Shown here piece by piece: positions 49,281-58,283 of a stretch of DNA of 64,000 nucleotides. The notes beneath the pieces were generated by a model, which saw only the letters and a list, made by a program, of their open reading frames with translations, was not told the origin of the DNA and searched no databases. Position numbers and translations under genes: made by a program. Location of the stretch: assembly GCF_024172165.1 (NCBI RefSeq), contig NZ_JAMZEB010000002.1, positions 6,345,501 to 6,409,500 on the forward strand, written 5' to 3'. The stretch is from Nonomuraea thailandensis (GTDB lineage: Bacteria > Actinomycetota > Actinomycetes > Streptosporangiales > Streptosporangiaceae). Positions within the stretch are counted from its first letter, which is position 1. Every line of letters starts with the position of its first letter.

Positions 49281-50775
49281 CGCGCAACGCCCGCTCGCTC
49301 GCCTGCGCGGCTTTCAGGGCCGCCTGCTTGATGTTCTCGTCGGTCGGCTTGTCGCTGAGAGTGGTGTACTCGACGCTCACCACCAGGTTGGCCAGCCGGT
49401 AGTAGACGAGGGCCGAGATCATGCGGCCCGTGGGTCCCTTCAGCTCGAAGCCGAACGCCTCCTCGCCGATGCCGGTCACCTGGCGCACCGGCGTGCGGAC
49501 CGCCCGCATGGGCTGCTTCACGCCGATCTCCGGCCAGCTCCAGTCGACGGAGTCGTACTTGGTCCAGTAGCGGTGCTGGTTCTGGAAGAGCCTGCGCGCC
49601 GAGTCCTCCGTCATGGACCAGGGGTCGACGGTGTCGGAGTCCTTCTGCACCTGCAGGCCCACCCCGGTGCCGGCCAGCGGCCAGCCGCACTTGGGGCCGA
49701 TCTCGTCGGAGTCGGGCACGCCCTTGGGCGGGCTCTGCGTGAGCAGCAGCCTGCCCACCTCCTGCCCGCCCATGAGCGTGCAGACGTCCATCGGGACGGT
49801 GAACGCGCCGGCTGCGCCCCCGTCGCGGTTCATCAGCACGAACCCGGTGGCCCCCGCCGCCGCGAGCACCACCACCGCCGCCGCCGCGGCGATCCACAGC
49901 CGCGCCCGGCCGCGCCGCCCCGCCGCGCGCGGCGCCGTCACCTCGGCGCCGGCGGGGATCTGCGGCAGCGCGCCGCCCGCCGCCACCTGCCGCAGCGCGT
50001 GCACGACCCAGCGCGGATCGGGCCGGGCGGCCGGCTGGTAGGCCATCACGGCGGCCACCAGCGGGCCCAGCGGGCCCCGCATGGCCGGCACCGGCTGCGT
50101 CAGCGTCGCCCGGATGCGCTGGGCGGCCGAGCCCTCGTAGGCGGGCGCGCCCGTCAGCGCGACGTGCAGCGTCGCCCCGAGCGACCACAGGTCGGCGGCC
50201 GGCCCGCCGGGCTGCCCCTCCAGCCGCTCCGGCGCGATGAACCCGGGCGAGCCGATCATCAGCCCCTGCTCGGTGAGCGTGGCCTGCCCCTCCTGCCTGG
50301 CGATGCCGAAGTCGGTGAGCACCACCCGGCCGCTCTCGGTCAGGAACACGTTGCCCGGCTTGACGTCACGGTGCTGCATGCCCTGCGCGTGCGCGGCCAT
50401 CAGCGCCTCGAGCACGTCGGCGCCCACCCTGGCGGCGTGCGCGGGCGGCATGGGCCCGAACTCGCGCACCGTCTCGGCCAGCGTGCGGCCCCGCAGCAGC
50501 TCCATGACCAGCCACGGCCGCTCCTGCTCGACGACGACGTCGTGCAGCGCCACGATGCCGGGGTGGCGCAGCCGCGCCATGGCCTGCGCCTCGCGCACCG
50601 CCCTGGTCACGAGGTCGTGGCGCTCCTTGTCGGACATGCCCTCGGGCAGCGTGAGCTCCTTGACCGCCACCTCGCGATCAAGCATCTCGTCCCTGGCCAG
50701 CCACACTTTCCCCATGCCGCCCGCGCCCAGCGGGCGCACCAGGGAGTAACGGCCGGCAAGTCTTCCCGCGGACAT
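49270..50775 (-). CDS. Transmembrane serine/threonine protein kinase (RD)
   Basis: 501 residues. Kinase domain 8-265 with LGAGGMGKV, Lys39 (VAVKEL), HRDVKPGNVF (135-144) and DFG 155-157, so catalytically complete. One helix at 294-314. The extracellular part has Cys332, Cys363-x-Trp365 and QVTGIGEEAFGF, the same domain as the two downstream proteins. No PASTA repeats. The gene is first in the triad and divergent from the exonuclease gene. Confidence 0.92.
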   Translation of the reverse strand: MSAGRLAGRYSLVRPLGAGGMGKVWLARDEMLDREVAVKELTLPEGMSDKERHDLVTRAVREAQAMARLRHPGIVALHDVVVEQERPWLVMELLRGRTLAETVREFGPMPPAHAARVGADVLEALMAAHAQGMQHRDVKPGNVFLTESGRVVLTDFGIARQEGQATLTEQGLMIGSPGFIAPERLEGQPGGPAADLWSLGATLHVALTGAPAYEGSAAQRIRATLTQPVPAMRGPLGPLVAAVMAYQPAARPDPRWVVHALRQVAAGGALPQIPAGAEVTAPRAAGRRGRARLWIAAAAAVVVLAAAGATGFVLMNRDGGAAGAFTVPMDVCTLMGGQEVGRLLLTQSPPKGVPDSDEIGPKCGWPLAGTGVGLQVQKDSDTVDPWSMTEDSARRLFQNQHRYWTKYDSVDWSWPEIGVKQPMRAVRTPVRQVTGIGEEAFGFELKGPTGRMISALVYYRLANLVVSVEYTTLSDKPTDENIKQAALKAAQASERALRDAG

Positions 50776-50850
50776 AAAGGGAAGGGTAACTAAGGATCAA
50801 GAGGGGTGCTTACTCGTTCCTGTCGGTCCCGCTCTCTATGGTCTTGGTTC

Positions 50851-52575
50851 GTGGATCCGGTTCAAGTCACTCTCGACGAGCTCGGCACGCCGCTGAGCGA
50901 AGTCACGTTCGTCGTGTTCGACCTCGAGACGACCGGCGGCTCGCCCGCCGAGGACTCCATCACCGAGATCGGGGCGGTCAAGGTGCGGGCGGGCGAGGTG
51001 CTCGGCGAGTTCTCGACGCTGGTCGATCCTGGAGGGCCGATACCGCCGTTCATCTCCGTGCTGACCGGCATCACCGACGCCATGGTGATGGCCGCGCCGA
51101 AGATCGAGTCGGTGCTGCCGAGCTTCCTGGAGTTCATCCGCGGGTCCACGCTGGTGGCGCACAACGCGGGGTTCGACACCCGCTTCGTCAAGGCCGCCTG
51201 CGCCGCGCTCGGCTATCCCCCGCCGGCCAATCCGGTCGTCGACACCGTCGACCTGGCCAGGCGGGTGCTGACCCGCGACGAGACGCCCAACGCCAAGCTG
51301 GCGACGCTCGCGCGGTTCTTCCGCAGCCCCGTCGAGCCGTGCCACCGCGCCCTTCAGGACGCCAGGGCGACCGTGGACGTGCTGCACGGGCTGATCGAGC
51401 GGGCCGGCTCCTTCCAGGTGCACACGCTGGAGGAGCTCAAGTCGTTCGTCCGCGCCCCCACGCCCGAGCAGCAGCGCAAGCGCCATCTGGCCGAGTCGGT
51501 GCCGCACGCGCCCGGCGTCTACCTGTTCGAGGACGAGCGCGGCGAGGTCCTCTACATCGGCAAGAGCACCAACCTGCGCAACCGCGTGCGCTCCTACTTC
51601 ACCGCCGGCGAGACCCGTCCCCGCATCCGCGAGATGATCGGCATCGCCGAGCGGGTGCGGCACATCGTCTGCTCGACCGGGCTGGAGGCGGAGGTGCGCG
51701 AGCTGCGGCTGATCGGCGGCGCCAAGCCCCGCTACAACCGCCGCTCCCGCTTCCCGGAGAAGGTGGTGTGGCTCAAGCTCACCGCCGACGTCTTCCCGCG
51801 GCTGTCGATCGTCCGCGATCTCAAGGACGACGGCGCCACCTACCTGGGGCCGTTCACCAGCACCCGCCTGGCCGACGACGCCCGCATCGCCCTGCACGAG
51901 GCCATCCCGCTGCGCCAGTGCACCCAGCCGGTCACCTTGCGCACCCGGCGGGCGGCGTGCGTGCTGCACGAGATGGGCCGCTGCGGCGCGCCCTGCGAGG
52001 GCAGGCAGAGCCCCGAGGAGTACGCCCTGCACGTCGAGAGCGCCCGCCGCGCCATGACCCTCGACGCCTCGCCCGTCTTCAGCGCGGTTTCGGCCCGCAT
52101 GGAGCGGCTGTCGGTCGAGCAGCGTTACGAGGAGGCGTCGGTCGATCGCGACCGGCTGGCCGCGTTCGTCCGCACGGCGGCCCGCATGCAGCGGCTCAGC
52201 GCCATCACCCGCATCCCGCAGCTCGTGGCCGCCAGCCCGGCCTTCGGCGGCGGGTGGGACATCCACGTGGTCCGCTACGGCCGGCTCGCCGCCGCCGGGG
52301 TCATGCCGAAGGGCGCCCATCCGACCCCTTTCGTCGCCTCGCTGAAGGCCACCGCCGAGGTCGTGATCCCGGGTCCGGGGCCCGTGCACGCGGCCAGCGC
52401 GGAGGAGACGGAGTGCATCCTGCGCTGGCTGGAGTCGCCAGGGGTGCGGCTGGTGGAGGTGGAGGGCGAGTGGAGCCTGCCCGCCTTCGGCGCGGGGCGG
52501 CACAAGGCCCGCATTGACCTCGCTTACCGGCATCTCGACCAACGTCGCCCTCGGGAGGGGCGACCTTTGAGGTGA
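50851..52575 (+). CDS. DEDD exonuclease fused to UvrC-like GIY-YIG region
   Basis: 574 residues. Residues 1-190: DnaQ-like exonuclease (VVFDLETTGGSPAEDSITEIG, HNAGFDTRFV, HRALQDARATVDVL). Residues 225-330: GIY-YIG nuclease like the UvrC N-terminus (PHAPGVYLFEDERGEVLYIGKS). Then a Cys-rich UvrC-like segment (CVLHEMGRCGAPCEG) and a C-terminal region. The architecture is known in actinobacteria (Cho/UvrC-like) and suggests DNA repair. GTG at 50851 may be leaderless (TATGGT at 50837). Confidence 0.88.
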   Translation: MDPVQVTLDELGTPLSEVTFVVFDLETTGGSPAEDSITEIGAVKVRAGEVLGEFSTLVDPGGPIPPFISVLTGITDAMVMAAPKIESVLPSFLEFIRGSTLVAHNAGFDTRFVKAACAALGYPPPANPVVDTVDLARRVLTRDETPNAKLATLARFFRSPVEPCHRALQDARATVDVLHGLIERAGSFQVHTLEELKSFVRAPTPEQQRKRHLAESVPHAPGVYLFEDERGEVLYIGKSTNLRNRVRSYFTAGETRPRIREMIGIAERVRHIVCSTGLEAEVRELRLIGGAKPRYNRRSRFPEKVVWLKLTADVFPRLSIVRDLKDDGATYLGPFTSTRLADDARIALHEAIPLRQCTQPVTLRTRRAACVLHEMGRCGAPCEGRQSPEEYALHVESARRAMTLDASPVFSAVSARMERLSVEQRYEEASVDRDRLAAFVRTAARMQRLSAITRIPQLVAASPAFGGGWDIHVVRYGRLAAAGVMPKGAHPTPFVASLKATAEVVIPGPGPVHAASAEETECILRWLESPGVRLVEVEGEWSLPAFGAGRHKARIDLAYRHLDQRRPREGRPLR

Positions 52576-52592
52576 AACGATAGAGTTGATAC

Positions 52593-52880
52593 ATGGTCAC
52601 GGCTATCGTCCACATCAACGCAGAGGTAGACCGGATCCCGGAGGTCGCCCAGACGATCGCCGAGATCGAGGGGGTCAGCGAGGTCTACTCCATCACCGGC
52701 GAGTACGACCTGCTGGCCATGGTCAGGGTGGCGGCGTACGAGGAGATCGCCGAGGTCGTGCCGGGGCGGATCAACAAGGTCGCCGGGGTGCTGCACACGG
52801 AGACGCACATCGCCTTCCGCGCCTACTCCAAGCACGACCTGGACGCCGCCTTCTCGATCGGCTTCCCCGAGGCCGACTGA
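52593..52880 (+). CDS. Stand-alone Lrp/AsnC ligand-binding (RAM) domain protein
   Basis: 95 residues covering only the AsnC effector domain (AIVHINAEVDRIPEVAQTIAEIEGVSEVYSITGEYDLLAMVRVA, GVLHTETHIAFRAY). The DNA-binding part of Lrp is absent. RAM-only proteins (SraM) form rings and bind amino acids; no DNA role is implied. TAGAGT 12 bases before the ATG suggests a leaderless transcript. Follows the exonuclease gene by 17 bases. Confidence 0.85.
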   Translation: MVTAIVHINAEVDRIPEVAQTIAEIEGVSEVYSITGEYDLLAMVRVAAYEEIAEVVPGRINKVAGVLHTETHIAFRAYSKHDLDAAFSIGFPEAD

Positions 52881-53373
52881 CCCACCCACGGGGCCGTCCG
52901 GCCCCGCCTTGACGCGCGCCCCCGCCCCGGGCTGAACGGACGACGCGACTGCCGCCCGCGCGACGCCACGTCCCCGAAGCCCGCGTGCCCGCCCGTCACG
53001 GGCGGACCAGGAGTTCGCCCGGTCCTCCCCACGCCCCACGCCTGCGTGCCCGCACGTCCGGGCATCGCTCGCGCCGAGCGACGCCGCGCCCCCACCGCCC
53101 CGCATCACACCTGCGCACCACGTCCACCCGCGCCTGCCCGAGCCTCCTTGGGGAGCGGGCCGTGTCCGGCCCGCCGCGCCGATCCCAGCGCGTCCGCCCG
53201 AATGCCACGCGAGTCCAGCGCGTCCGCCCGAATGCCACGCGAGTCCAGCGCGTCCGCCCGTACGCCACGCGAGTCCAGCGCGCCTGTGCCCGGGTGCGCG
53301 TGCGCGTGCGCGCCCCGTCAGCCGCATCCCAGGCGCACGTGCGCGCGCGCCGGAACCCCCGCCGAACGCCGAC
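52881..53373. other. Gene-poor intergenic region with tandem repeats
   Basis: About 490 bases between the RAM gene and the bc1 terminator. Composition is repetitive and extremely GC-rich. Apart from the 30-bp tandem repeat there is nothing I can assign; open frames here look spurious. Confidence 0.55.
53191..53280. repeat. Three tandem copies of a 30-bp repeat
   Basis: Copies start at 53191, 53221 and 53251; the first two are identical and the third differs at two bases. There are no spacers, so it is a minisatellite rather than CRISPR. Confidence 0.85.
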
Positions 53374-53409
53374 GGGCCCGGAACGAGAAACTGCTCTCGT
53401 TCCGGGCCC
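53374..53409 (-). terminator. qcrB: Strong terminator hairpin after qcrB
   Basis: GGGCCCGGAACGAG (53374-53387) pairs perfectly with CTCGTTCCGGGCCC (53396-53409) around an eight-base loop, 21 bases beyond the qcrB stop. It closes the minus-strand ctaE-qcrCAB operon. Confidence 0.8.
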
Positions 53410-53430
53410 GTGCGGTTGTGGCGTCAGGAC

Positions 53431-55086
53431 TCAGTGGGTGATGCTGCGCTCGTCACCACCGCTGCCGATGGCGGCGTGCTCGTCCTCGTGCTCGTGCCCA
53501 TGCCCGTCGTCGATCGGGATCTTCTCCCCGCCGTACGCCTTGGACATGCGCCCGCGCAGCTTGCCGACGGGCCCGCGCATGCCCTTCGGCGGGATGCCCG
53601 AGCTGTCCTCGTCGACCGGCAGCATCGGCACCGGCTCCTTGCCGCGCATGTGAGCCTCGATGTCCTCCGACGGAGGCGTGTGGACCTCGATGAACTCACC
53701 GTGCGGCAGCCGCTTGATCACGCCGGACTCCACACCGTGCGAGATGATCGCCTGGTCGGAGCGCTGCAGGCCGAGGCAGATGCGGTAGGTGATCAGGTAG
53801 GCCAGGGCCGGCCCGACGAAGATCAGCACACGGCCCGCGTAGGTCGTGTGGTTGAGGCTCACGTGGAAGTTCGCCGCGATCTCGTCGTTCGCGCCGAGCA
53901 GCCACAGCACGCCGTAGAACGTGATGGCGGCCATGCCGATCGAGGTGCGGTGCGGGTTGTTGCGCGGGCGGTCGGCCACGTGGTGCTCGCGGTTGTCGCC
54001 CGTGACCCACCGTTCCAGGAACGGATACAGCGCCAGGCCCGTCATGATGATGCCCATCGGCACCAGCGCCGGGATGATCACGCTCAGTGGCAGCGTGCCC
54101 GCGTGGGACGTGCCGAAGAGGTTGATCTCCCATGCCGGCATGATGCGCAGCGCGCCTTCGAGGAAGCCCATGTAGAAGTCGGGCTGCGAGCCCGCCGACA
54201 CGTCCGCCGGTGTGTACGGCCCGAACAGCCAGATCGGGTTGATCTGGGTGAACGTCGCCAGACCGCTGATCACGCCCAGCGTGAACAGGAAGTACGCGCC
54301 CGCCTTGGCCATGAAGGCCGGGTAGAACGGCGCGCCGACCACGTTCTGGTTGCCGCGGCCCTTGCCCGGCATCTGCGTGTGCTTCTGCACCCACATGAGC
54401 ACCATGTGCGCCGTGACCAGCGCCAGGATGATGCCCGGGATGAGCAGGATGTGCAGCGAGTAGAACCGGGAGATGACCGCCTCGCCGGGATACTCACCAC
54501 CGAACAGGAAGAACGTGATGTACGTGCCCACCAGCGGCAGCGAGATCGCCACACCCTCGGTGATCCGCAGACCGGCGCCGGAGAGCAGGTCGTCGGGGAG
54601 GGAGTAACCGGTCAGGCCCTCGGCCAGCGCCAGCGTCAGCAGCAGCACGCCGATGATCCAGTTGATCTCGCGCGGCTTGCGGTAGGCGCCGGTGAAGAAC
54701 ACGCGCAGCGCGTGCACCATCATGCCGGCCACGAAGAGCAGGGCCGCCCAGTGGTGCATCTGCCGCATGAGCAGACCACCCCGGACGTCGAAGCTGATGT
54801 CCAGCGCCGACGCGTAGGCCTCCGACATCATGACGCCCTTGAGCGGCGCGTACGAGCCGTCGTAGGCGACCTCCATCATGCTGGGCTTGAACCAGAACGT
54901 CAGGAACGTACCGGTCAGCAGCAGGATGATGAAGGAGTAGAGCGCGATCTCACCCAGCAGGAACGACCAGTGGTCGGGAAAGACCTTGCGCAGGTTGCGC
55001 TTGAGGGCGTTGGCACCGCCGAGCCGCTCGTCGAGGAAGTTCGACGGGCCGGCGATGGCCTTGGGCACGGCCTTCAGATCACTCAT
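53431..55086 (-). CDS. qcrB: Cytochrome bc1 complex cytochrome b subunit
   Basis: 551 residues, the actinobacterial form with a long C-terminal extension. Eight or more helices; heme-ligand His pairs lie in MRQMHHWAALLFVAGMMVHALR and YSLHILLIPGIILALVTAHM. The quinol-site segment is PLVGTYITFF. The C-terminus ends in a His/Glu-rich tail (GHGHEHEDEHAA). Oxidises menaquinol and passes electrons to QcrA and QcrC within the bcc-aa3 supercomplex. ATGA overlap with qcrA. Confidence 0.95.
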   Translation of the reverse strand: MSDLKAVPKAIAGPSNFLDERLGGANALKRNLRKVFPDHWSFLLGEIALYSFIILLLTGTFLTFWFKPSMMEVAYDGSYAPLKGVMMSEAYASALDISFDVRGGLLMRQMHHWAALLFVAGMMVHALRVFFTGAYRKPREINWIIGVLLLTLALAEGLTGYSLPDDLLSGAGLRITEGVAISLPLVGTYITFFLFGGEYPGEAVISRFYSLHILLIPGIILALVTAHMVLMWVQKHTQMPGKGRGNQNVVGAPFYPAFMAKAGAYFLFTLGVISGLATFTQINPIWLFGPYTPADVSAGSQPDFYMGFLEGALRIMPAWEINLFGTSHAGTLPLSVIIPALVPMGIIMTGLALYPFLERWVTGDNREHHVADRPRNNPHRTSIGMAAITFYGVLWLLGANDEIAANFHVSLNHTTYAGRVLIFVGPALAYLITYRICLGLQRSDQAIISHGVESGVIKRLPHGEFIEVHTPPSEDIEAHMRGKEPVPMLPVDEDSSGIPPKGMRGPVGKLRGRMSKAYGGEKIPIDDGHGHEHEDEHAAIGSGGDERSITH

Positions 55087-56195
55087 GCCTGGCCTCCCTT
55101 CTCCCTGACCGCGGCCTCCGCGTCACCGCGCTCCCAGTAGCTGGGACCGACGGGCACGTCGAAGTCGCCCTGCGCGACGAGGTAGCCCTCGGCGTCCACG
55201 GCGATCGGCAGCTGCGGCAGCGGCCGCGCGGCCGGACCGAAGATGACCTTGGCGCCGTCGGCGGCGTCGAACGTCGACTGGTGGCACGGGCAGAGGATGT
55301 GATGGGTGTTCTGCTCGTAGAGGGCGGCGGGGCAGCCCACGTGGGTGCAGATCTTGGAGTAGGCGACGATGCCGTCGTGCGTCCAGTTGAGCCTGGTGCC
55401 GCCCTTGATCTCCTCCGGACGGAACTTGATCAGGATCAGCGTGGCCTTGGCCAGAGCGGTCAGGTCGTGCTCGTACCCCTCGGGGACGACCGACAGGATG
55501 CCGCCGGGCGAGTTGAAGTCGGCCGCCCTGATGGGCTGGCCGGTGCCCTCGACGACGAGCCTGAGCGGCTTGCCCTCCTTGTTCTTCTCGCCCCACACCG
55601 TGTGCCGCAGCTGCTCGTTGAACTTCGAGCCCGGCATCCGGTTGTTGTCGAGGTCGCGCAGCAGCACCAGCGGCACCAGGCCGAGCGGCGCGGCCGCCAG
55701 CAGCAGGGTGCGGCGCAGCAGCTTGTGCTTGACGAAGCCGCTCTCGTTGGCGCCCCGCAGGAAGGTGTCCGCGACGACGTCGCGGTCCTCCTCCTCGGAG
55801 GCCATCGTGTGGCGCTCCTGGATCAGCGCGTACTTCGGCATGATCTGGCGGACCCAGATCACGATGCCGACCGCCAGACCCAGGATCGCGATCGTGAGCG
55901 TGCTGCCCAGCGCCAGGTTGGAGTTGCCCGTCGCCTCAGGGCTGCCGACCTGGAAGTACACGTAGGAGATGATGAACGCGATGGCCGCGAGGAACGTGAT
56001 CGTGAAGCACAGCGCCACGATCTTCTCGGCCTTGCGGGCCTTGACCGGGTCCTGCAGCGTCACGCCGGGGACGTCCTGGTCGGCCTCTGCCGTTTCCGCC
56101 GTGCCGAGCATCGAGGTGCCCGGCGCGGGGGTGCCGATGACGCGCTTGGGCACGCGCTCATCCGGCTGCTCGATCTCGTGCTCGTTGTCTGTCAT
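55083..56195 (-). CDS. qcrA: Rieske iron-sulfur subunit of the bc1 complex
   Basis: 370 residues with three N-terminal helices (about 60-85, 95-115, 165-190), typical of actinobacterial QcrA. The Rieske 2Fe-2S ligands are in CTHVGC and CPCHQSTF, followed by the Pro loop GPAARPLPQLP. Overlaps qcrC and qcrB by ATGA, so it is translated in a coupled chain. Confidence 0.95.
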   Translation of the reverse strand: MTDNEHEIEQPDERVPKRVIGTPAPGTSMLGTAETAEADQDVPGVTLQDPVKARKAEKIVALCFTITFLAAIAFIISYVYFQVGSPEATGNSNLALGSTLTIAILGLAVGIVIWVRQIMPKYALIQERHTMASEEEDRDVVADTFLRGANESGFVKHKLLRRTLLLAAAPLGLVPLVLLRDLDNNRMPGSKFNEQLRHTVWGEKNKEGKPLRLVVEGTGQPIRAADFNSPGGILSVVPEGYEHDLTALAKATLILIKFRPEEIKGGTRLNWTHDGIVAYSKICTHVGCPAALYEQNTHHILCPCHQSTFDAADGAKVIFGPAARPLPQLPIAVDAEGYLVAQGDFDVPVGPSYWERGDAEAAVREKGGQA

Positions 56196-57001
56196 GACTT
56201 CTGTCGCTTCTTCGCGGTGATCCAGATGGCGGCGAGTGCGAGGGCGGCGATGCCCACCACAAACGCTACGAGACCTTCGGTGACCGGGCCAATACGTCCG
56301 AGGGCGAAACCGCCCGGGTCTCTCTGCTCACGAACCTGGGTGATGTAGGCGATCATGCTGCGCTTCTCTTCGGGCGTGATCGTCGTGTCGTTGAAGACCG
56401 GCATGGCCTGCGGGCCAGTGATCATCGCCTCGTAGATCTGCGTCGGCGTCGACTCATTGAGGTTGGGCGCGTACTTGCCCTGCGTCAGCGCACCACCGGC
56501 GCCGACCCAGTTGTGGCACTGGATGCAGTTGGCGCGGAAGAGCTCGCCGCCCTTGCCGGCGTCACCGAGCTTCGGGTCGACCTGCTCGGCGCCGGGCACC
56601 TGCGGGCCGCCGCCGAGCGACTGCACGTAGGCCGAGATCTGGCGGATCTTCGTCTCGTCGACCCACTCGGCCAGCGGCTTGCGCGGCGCCTGGGGGCCGG
56701 GCGCGCCGGCCGGCATGCGGCCGGTGCTCATCTGGAAGTCGACGGCCGCGGCGCCGACGCCGATGAGCGTGGGCGCCGTCGTGGTGCCCTGCGCGTTGGT
56801 GCCGTGGCAGCTCATGCAGTGCGCTTCGAACAGGCTCCTGCCCTCGGCCACGTCATCGACCTTGCCTGTCGCCAGTGCCGCGTCGGCAGGCTTACCCGCC
56901 TGGACAAAGGCGGCGTATACCATCCCGACCAGCGCCAAGGCCAAAATCAGGACGGCGTATCTCGCGAGGGGATGCCGCCGCCAAGCGGTGATCCTAGTCA
57001 C
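56192..57001 (-). CDS. qcrC: Diheme cytochrome c subunit of the bc1 complex
   Basis: 269 residues with GTG start. N-terminal helix, two cytochrome c domains with heme motifs CMSCH (about residue 62) and CIQCH (about residue 158), and a C-terminal helix (GLVAFVVGIAALALAAIWI). It replaces soluble cytochrome c by passing electrons directly to CtaC. Overlap with qcrA. Confidence 0.95.
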   Translation of the reverse strand: MTRITAWRRHPLARYAVLILALALVGMVYAAFVQAGKPADAALATGKVDDVAEGRSLFEAHCMSCHGTNAQGTTTAPTLIGVGAAAVDFQMSTGRMPAGAPGPQAPRKPLAEWVDETKIRQISAYVQSLGGGPQVPGAEQVDPKLGDAGKGGELFRANCIQCHNWVGAGGALTQGKYAPNLNESTPTQIYEAMITGPQAMPVFNDTTITPEEKRSMIAYITQVREQRDPGGFALGRIGPVTEGLVAFVVGIAALALAAIWITAKKRQKS

Positions 57002-57015
57002 AGAGATCCCGTTCC

Positions 57016-57672
57016 TTAACGAATGATGTAGATGGTCGCGAAAAGACCGATCCAGACGACGTCTACGAAGTGCCAGTAGTAGGACACGACGATCGCGCTG
57101 GTGGCCTGCTCATGCGTGAAGCGCTTCGCGGCGTACGTGCGTCCCAGCATGAACAGGAACGCGATCAGGCCACCGGTCACGTGCAGGCCGTGGAAGCCCG
57201 TCGTCAGGTAGAACACCGAGGTGTAGGCGTTAGCGGACAAGGTCGCGCCCTCTGACGCCAGCTCCATGTACTCGTACAGCTGCCCGGCGACGAAGACGGC
57301 GCCCATGAGGAAGCTGACGATGTACCAGAAGCGGAGCTTTCCGACCTGCCCCTTCTCTGCGGCCCACACGCCCAGCTGGCACGTCACACTCGACAGAACC
57401 AGGATGATCGTGTTGGCCGTCGCGAACGGGATGTTCAGGTGAGCGACTCCCTCTGCGGCCTCTGCGCCTGCAGGAAGGAGTGCCGGGCCCCACTCGAGGC
57501 CCTTGCCCTCGCTCACCGACCGGATGGTGAAGTACATCGCGAACAGCGCCGCGAAGAACATGAGCTCAGAGGACAGCCAGACGATCGTACCCACACTGAC
57601 CAGATTCGGTCTGCGGTACGACTGTGCTGTCGTCGTCGAAGTTATTGCGGATGCTGTCGCCACGGGCAGCAT
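57016..57672 (-). CDS. ctaE: Cytochrome c oxidase subunit III
   Basis: 218 residues, with five or more helices. Family motifs: VSVGTIVWLSSELMFFAALFAMYF, TTGFHGLHVTGGLIAFL, SYYWHFVDVVWIGLF. The ATG at 57672 (MLPVATASAIT) is preferred; longer starts read into unrelated sequence. First gene of the ctaE-qcrCAB operon, 14 bases before qcrC. Confidence 0.93.
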   Translation of the reverse strand: MLPVATASAITSTTTAQSYRRPNLVSVGTIVWLSSELMFFAALFAMYFTIRSVSEGKGLEWGPALLPAGAEAAEGVAHLNIPFATANTIILVLSSVTCQLGVWAAEKGQVGKLRFWYIVSFLMGAVFVAGQLYEYMELASEGATLSANAYTSVFYLTTGFHGLHVTGGLIAFLFMLGRTYAAKRFTHEQATSAIVVSYYWHFVDVVWIGLFATIYIIR

Positions 57673-57851
57673 TATTGCGGCTCCGGTGGTCGGTCCGGCG
57701 CACGACCCCCCGTTAGCAGGTACAAACCGGGAGCCAACCTGGGATAATTGCCACATAACACCCACCAGGCATGGTGCCCTGGGTTTGCATCCCGGCACAC
57801 CGGTACGATCCCAGGTGACCATACCTCTTCGACTGATAGTGAGCGCGACCG

Positions 57852-58277
57852 ATGTCCACTGGGAGCACCGACGAGAAGATGAAAGTCCTCGTCTACAGCG
57901 ACGACGCCGCCACCAGGGCCGAGGTGAGCCAGGCCATCGGCAGGCGCCCCGCGGCCGACGTACCCTTCGTGGAGATCGTGGAGTGCGCCACCGAGCCCAA
58001 GGTCCACCAGTGGCTGGGCTCGGGTGAGATCGACGTGGCGATCCTCGACGGCGAGACGCAGCCCGCGGGCGGCATGGGGGTCGCCCGCCAGGCCAAGGAC
58101 GAGGTCTACGACTGCCCGCCCATCTGCCTGATCATCGCCAGGCGCGACGACCGCTGGCTGGCCGACTGGTCCAAGGCCGACGCGGTGGTGTCGCAGCCCC
58201 TGGAGCCCATGGTCCTGGCCGAAACCGTGGCCGATCTGATGCGCCGCCGTAACTCCACCCGTCTCAACGCTAAGTAG
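57852..58277 (+). CDS. Receiver-like (CheY-fold) regulatory protein
   Basis: 141 residues. The beginning KVLVYSDDAATRAEVSQAI and the central DVAILDGETQPAGGMGVA resemble a response-regulator receiver with acidic pair and a possible phospho-Asp. The usual conserved Lys near DAVVSQPLEP is Gln, so it may be a pseudo-receiver. No output domain. Divergent from ctaE and one base upstream of the GTG alternative of trpD, which makes it likely co-transcribed with trpD. Confidence 0.7.
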   Translation: MSTGSTDEKMKVLVYSDDAATRAEVSQAIGRRPAADVPFVEIVECATEPKVHQWLGSGEIDVAILDGETQPAGGMGVARQAKDEVYDCPPICLIIARRDDRWLADWSKADAVVSQPLEPMVLAETVADLMRRRNSTRLNAK

Positions 58278-58283
58278 GTGCCC

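Noticed and set aside
53191..53280. Possible CRISPR array
   Set aside because: The 30-bp units are directly adjacent with no spacers, and no cas genes are near.
52985..53653. Plus-strand frame across the 30-bp repeats
   Set aside because: The product is repeat-derived Arg/Val/Pro sequence running into the antisense of qcrB; no ribosome site.
53410..55140. Long plus-strand frame opposite qcrB
   Set aside because: qcrB is unmistakable on the minus strand; the plus product is an Arg/His/Val-rich shadow.
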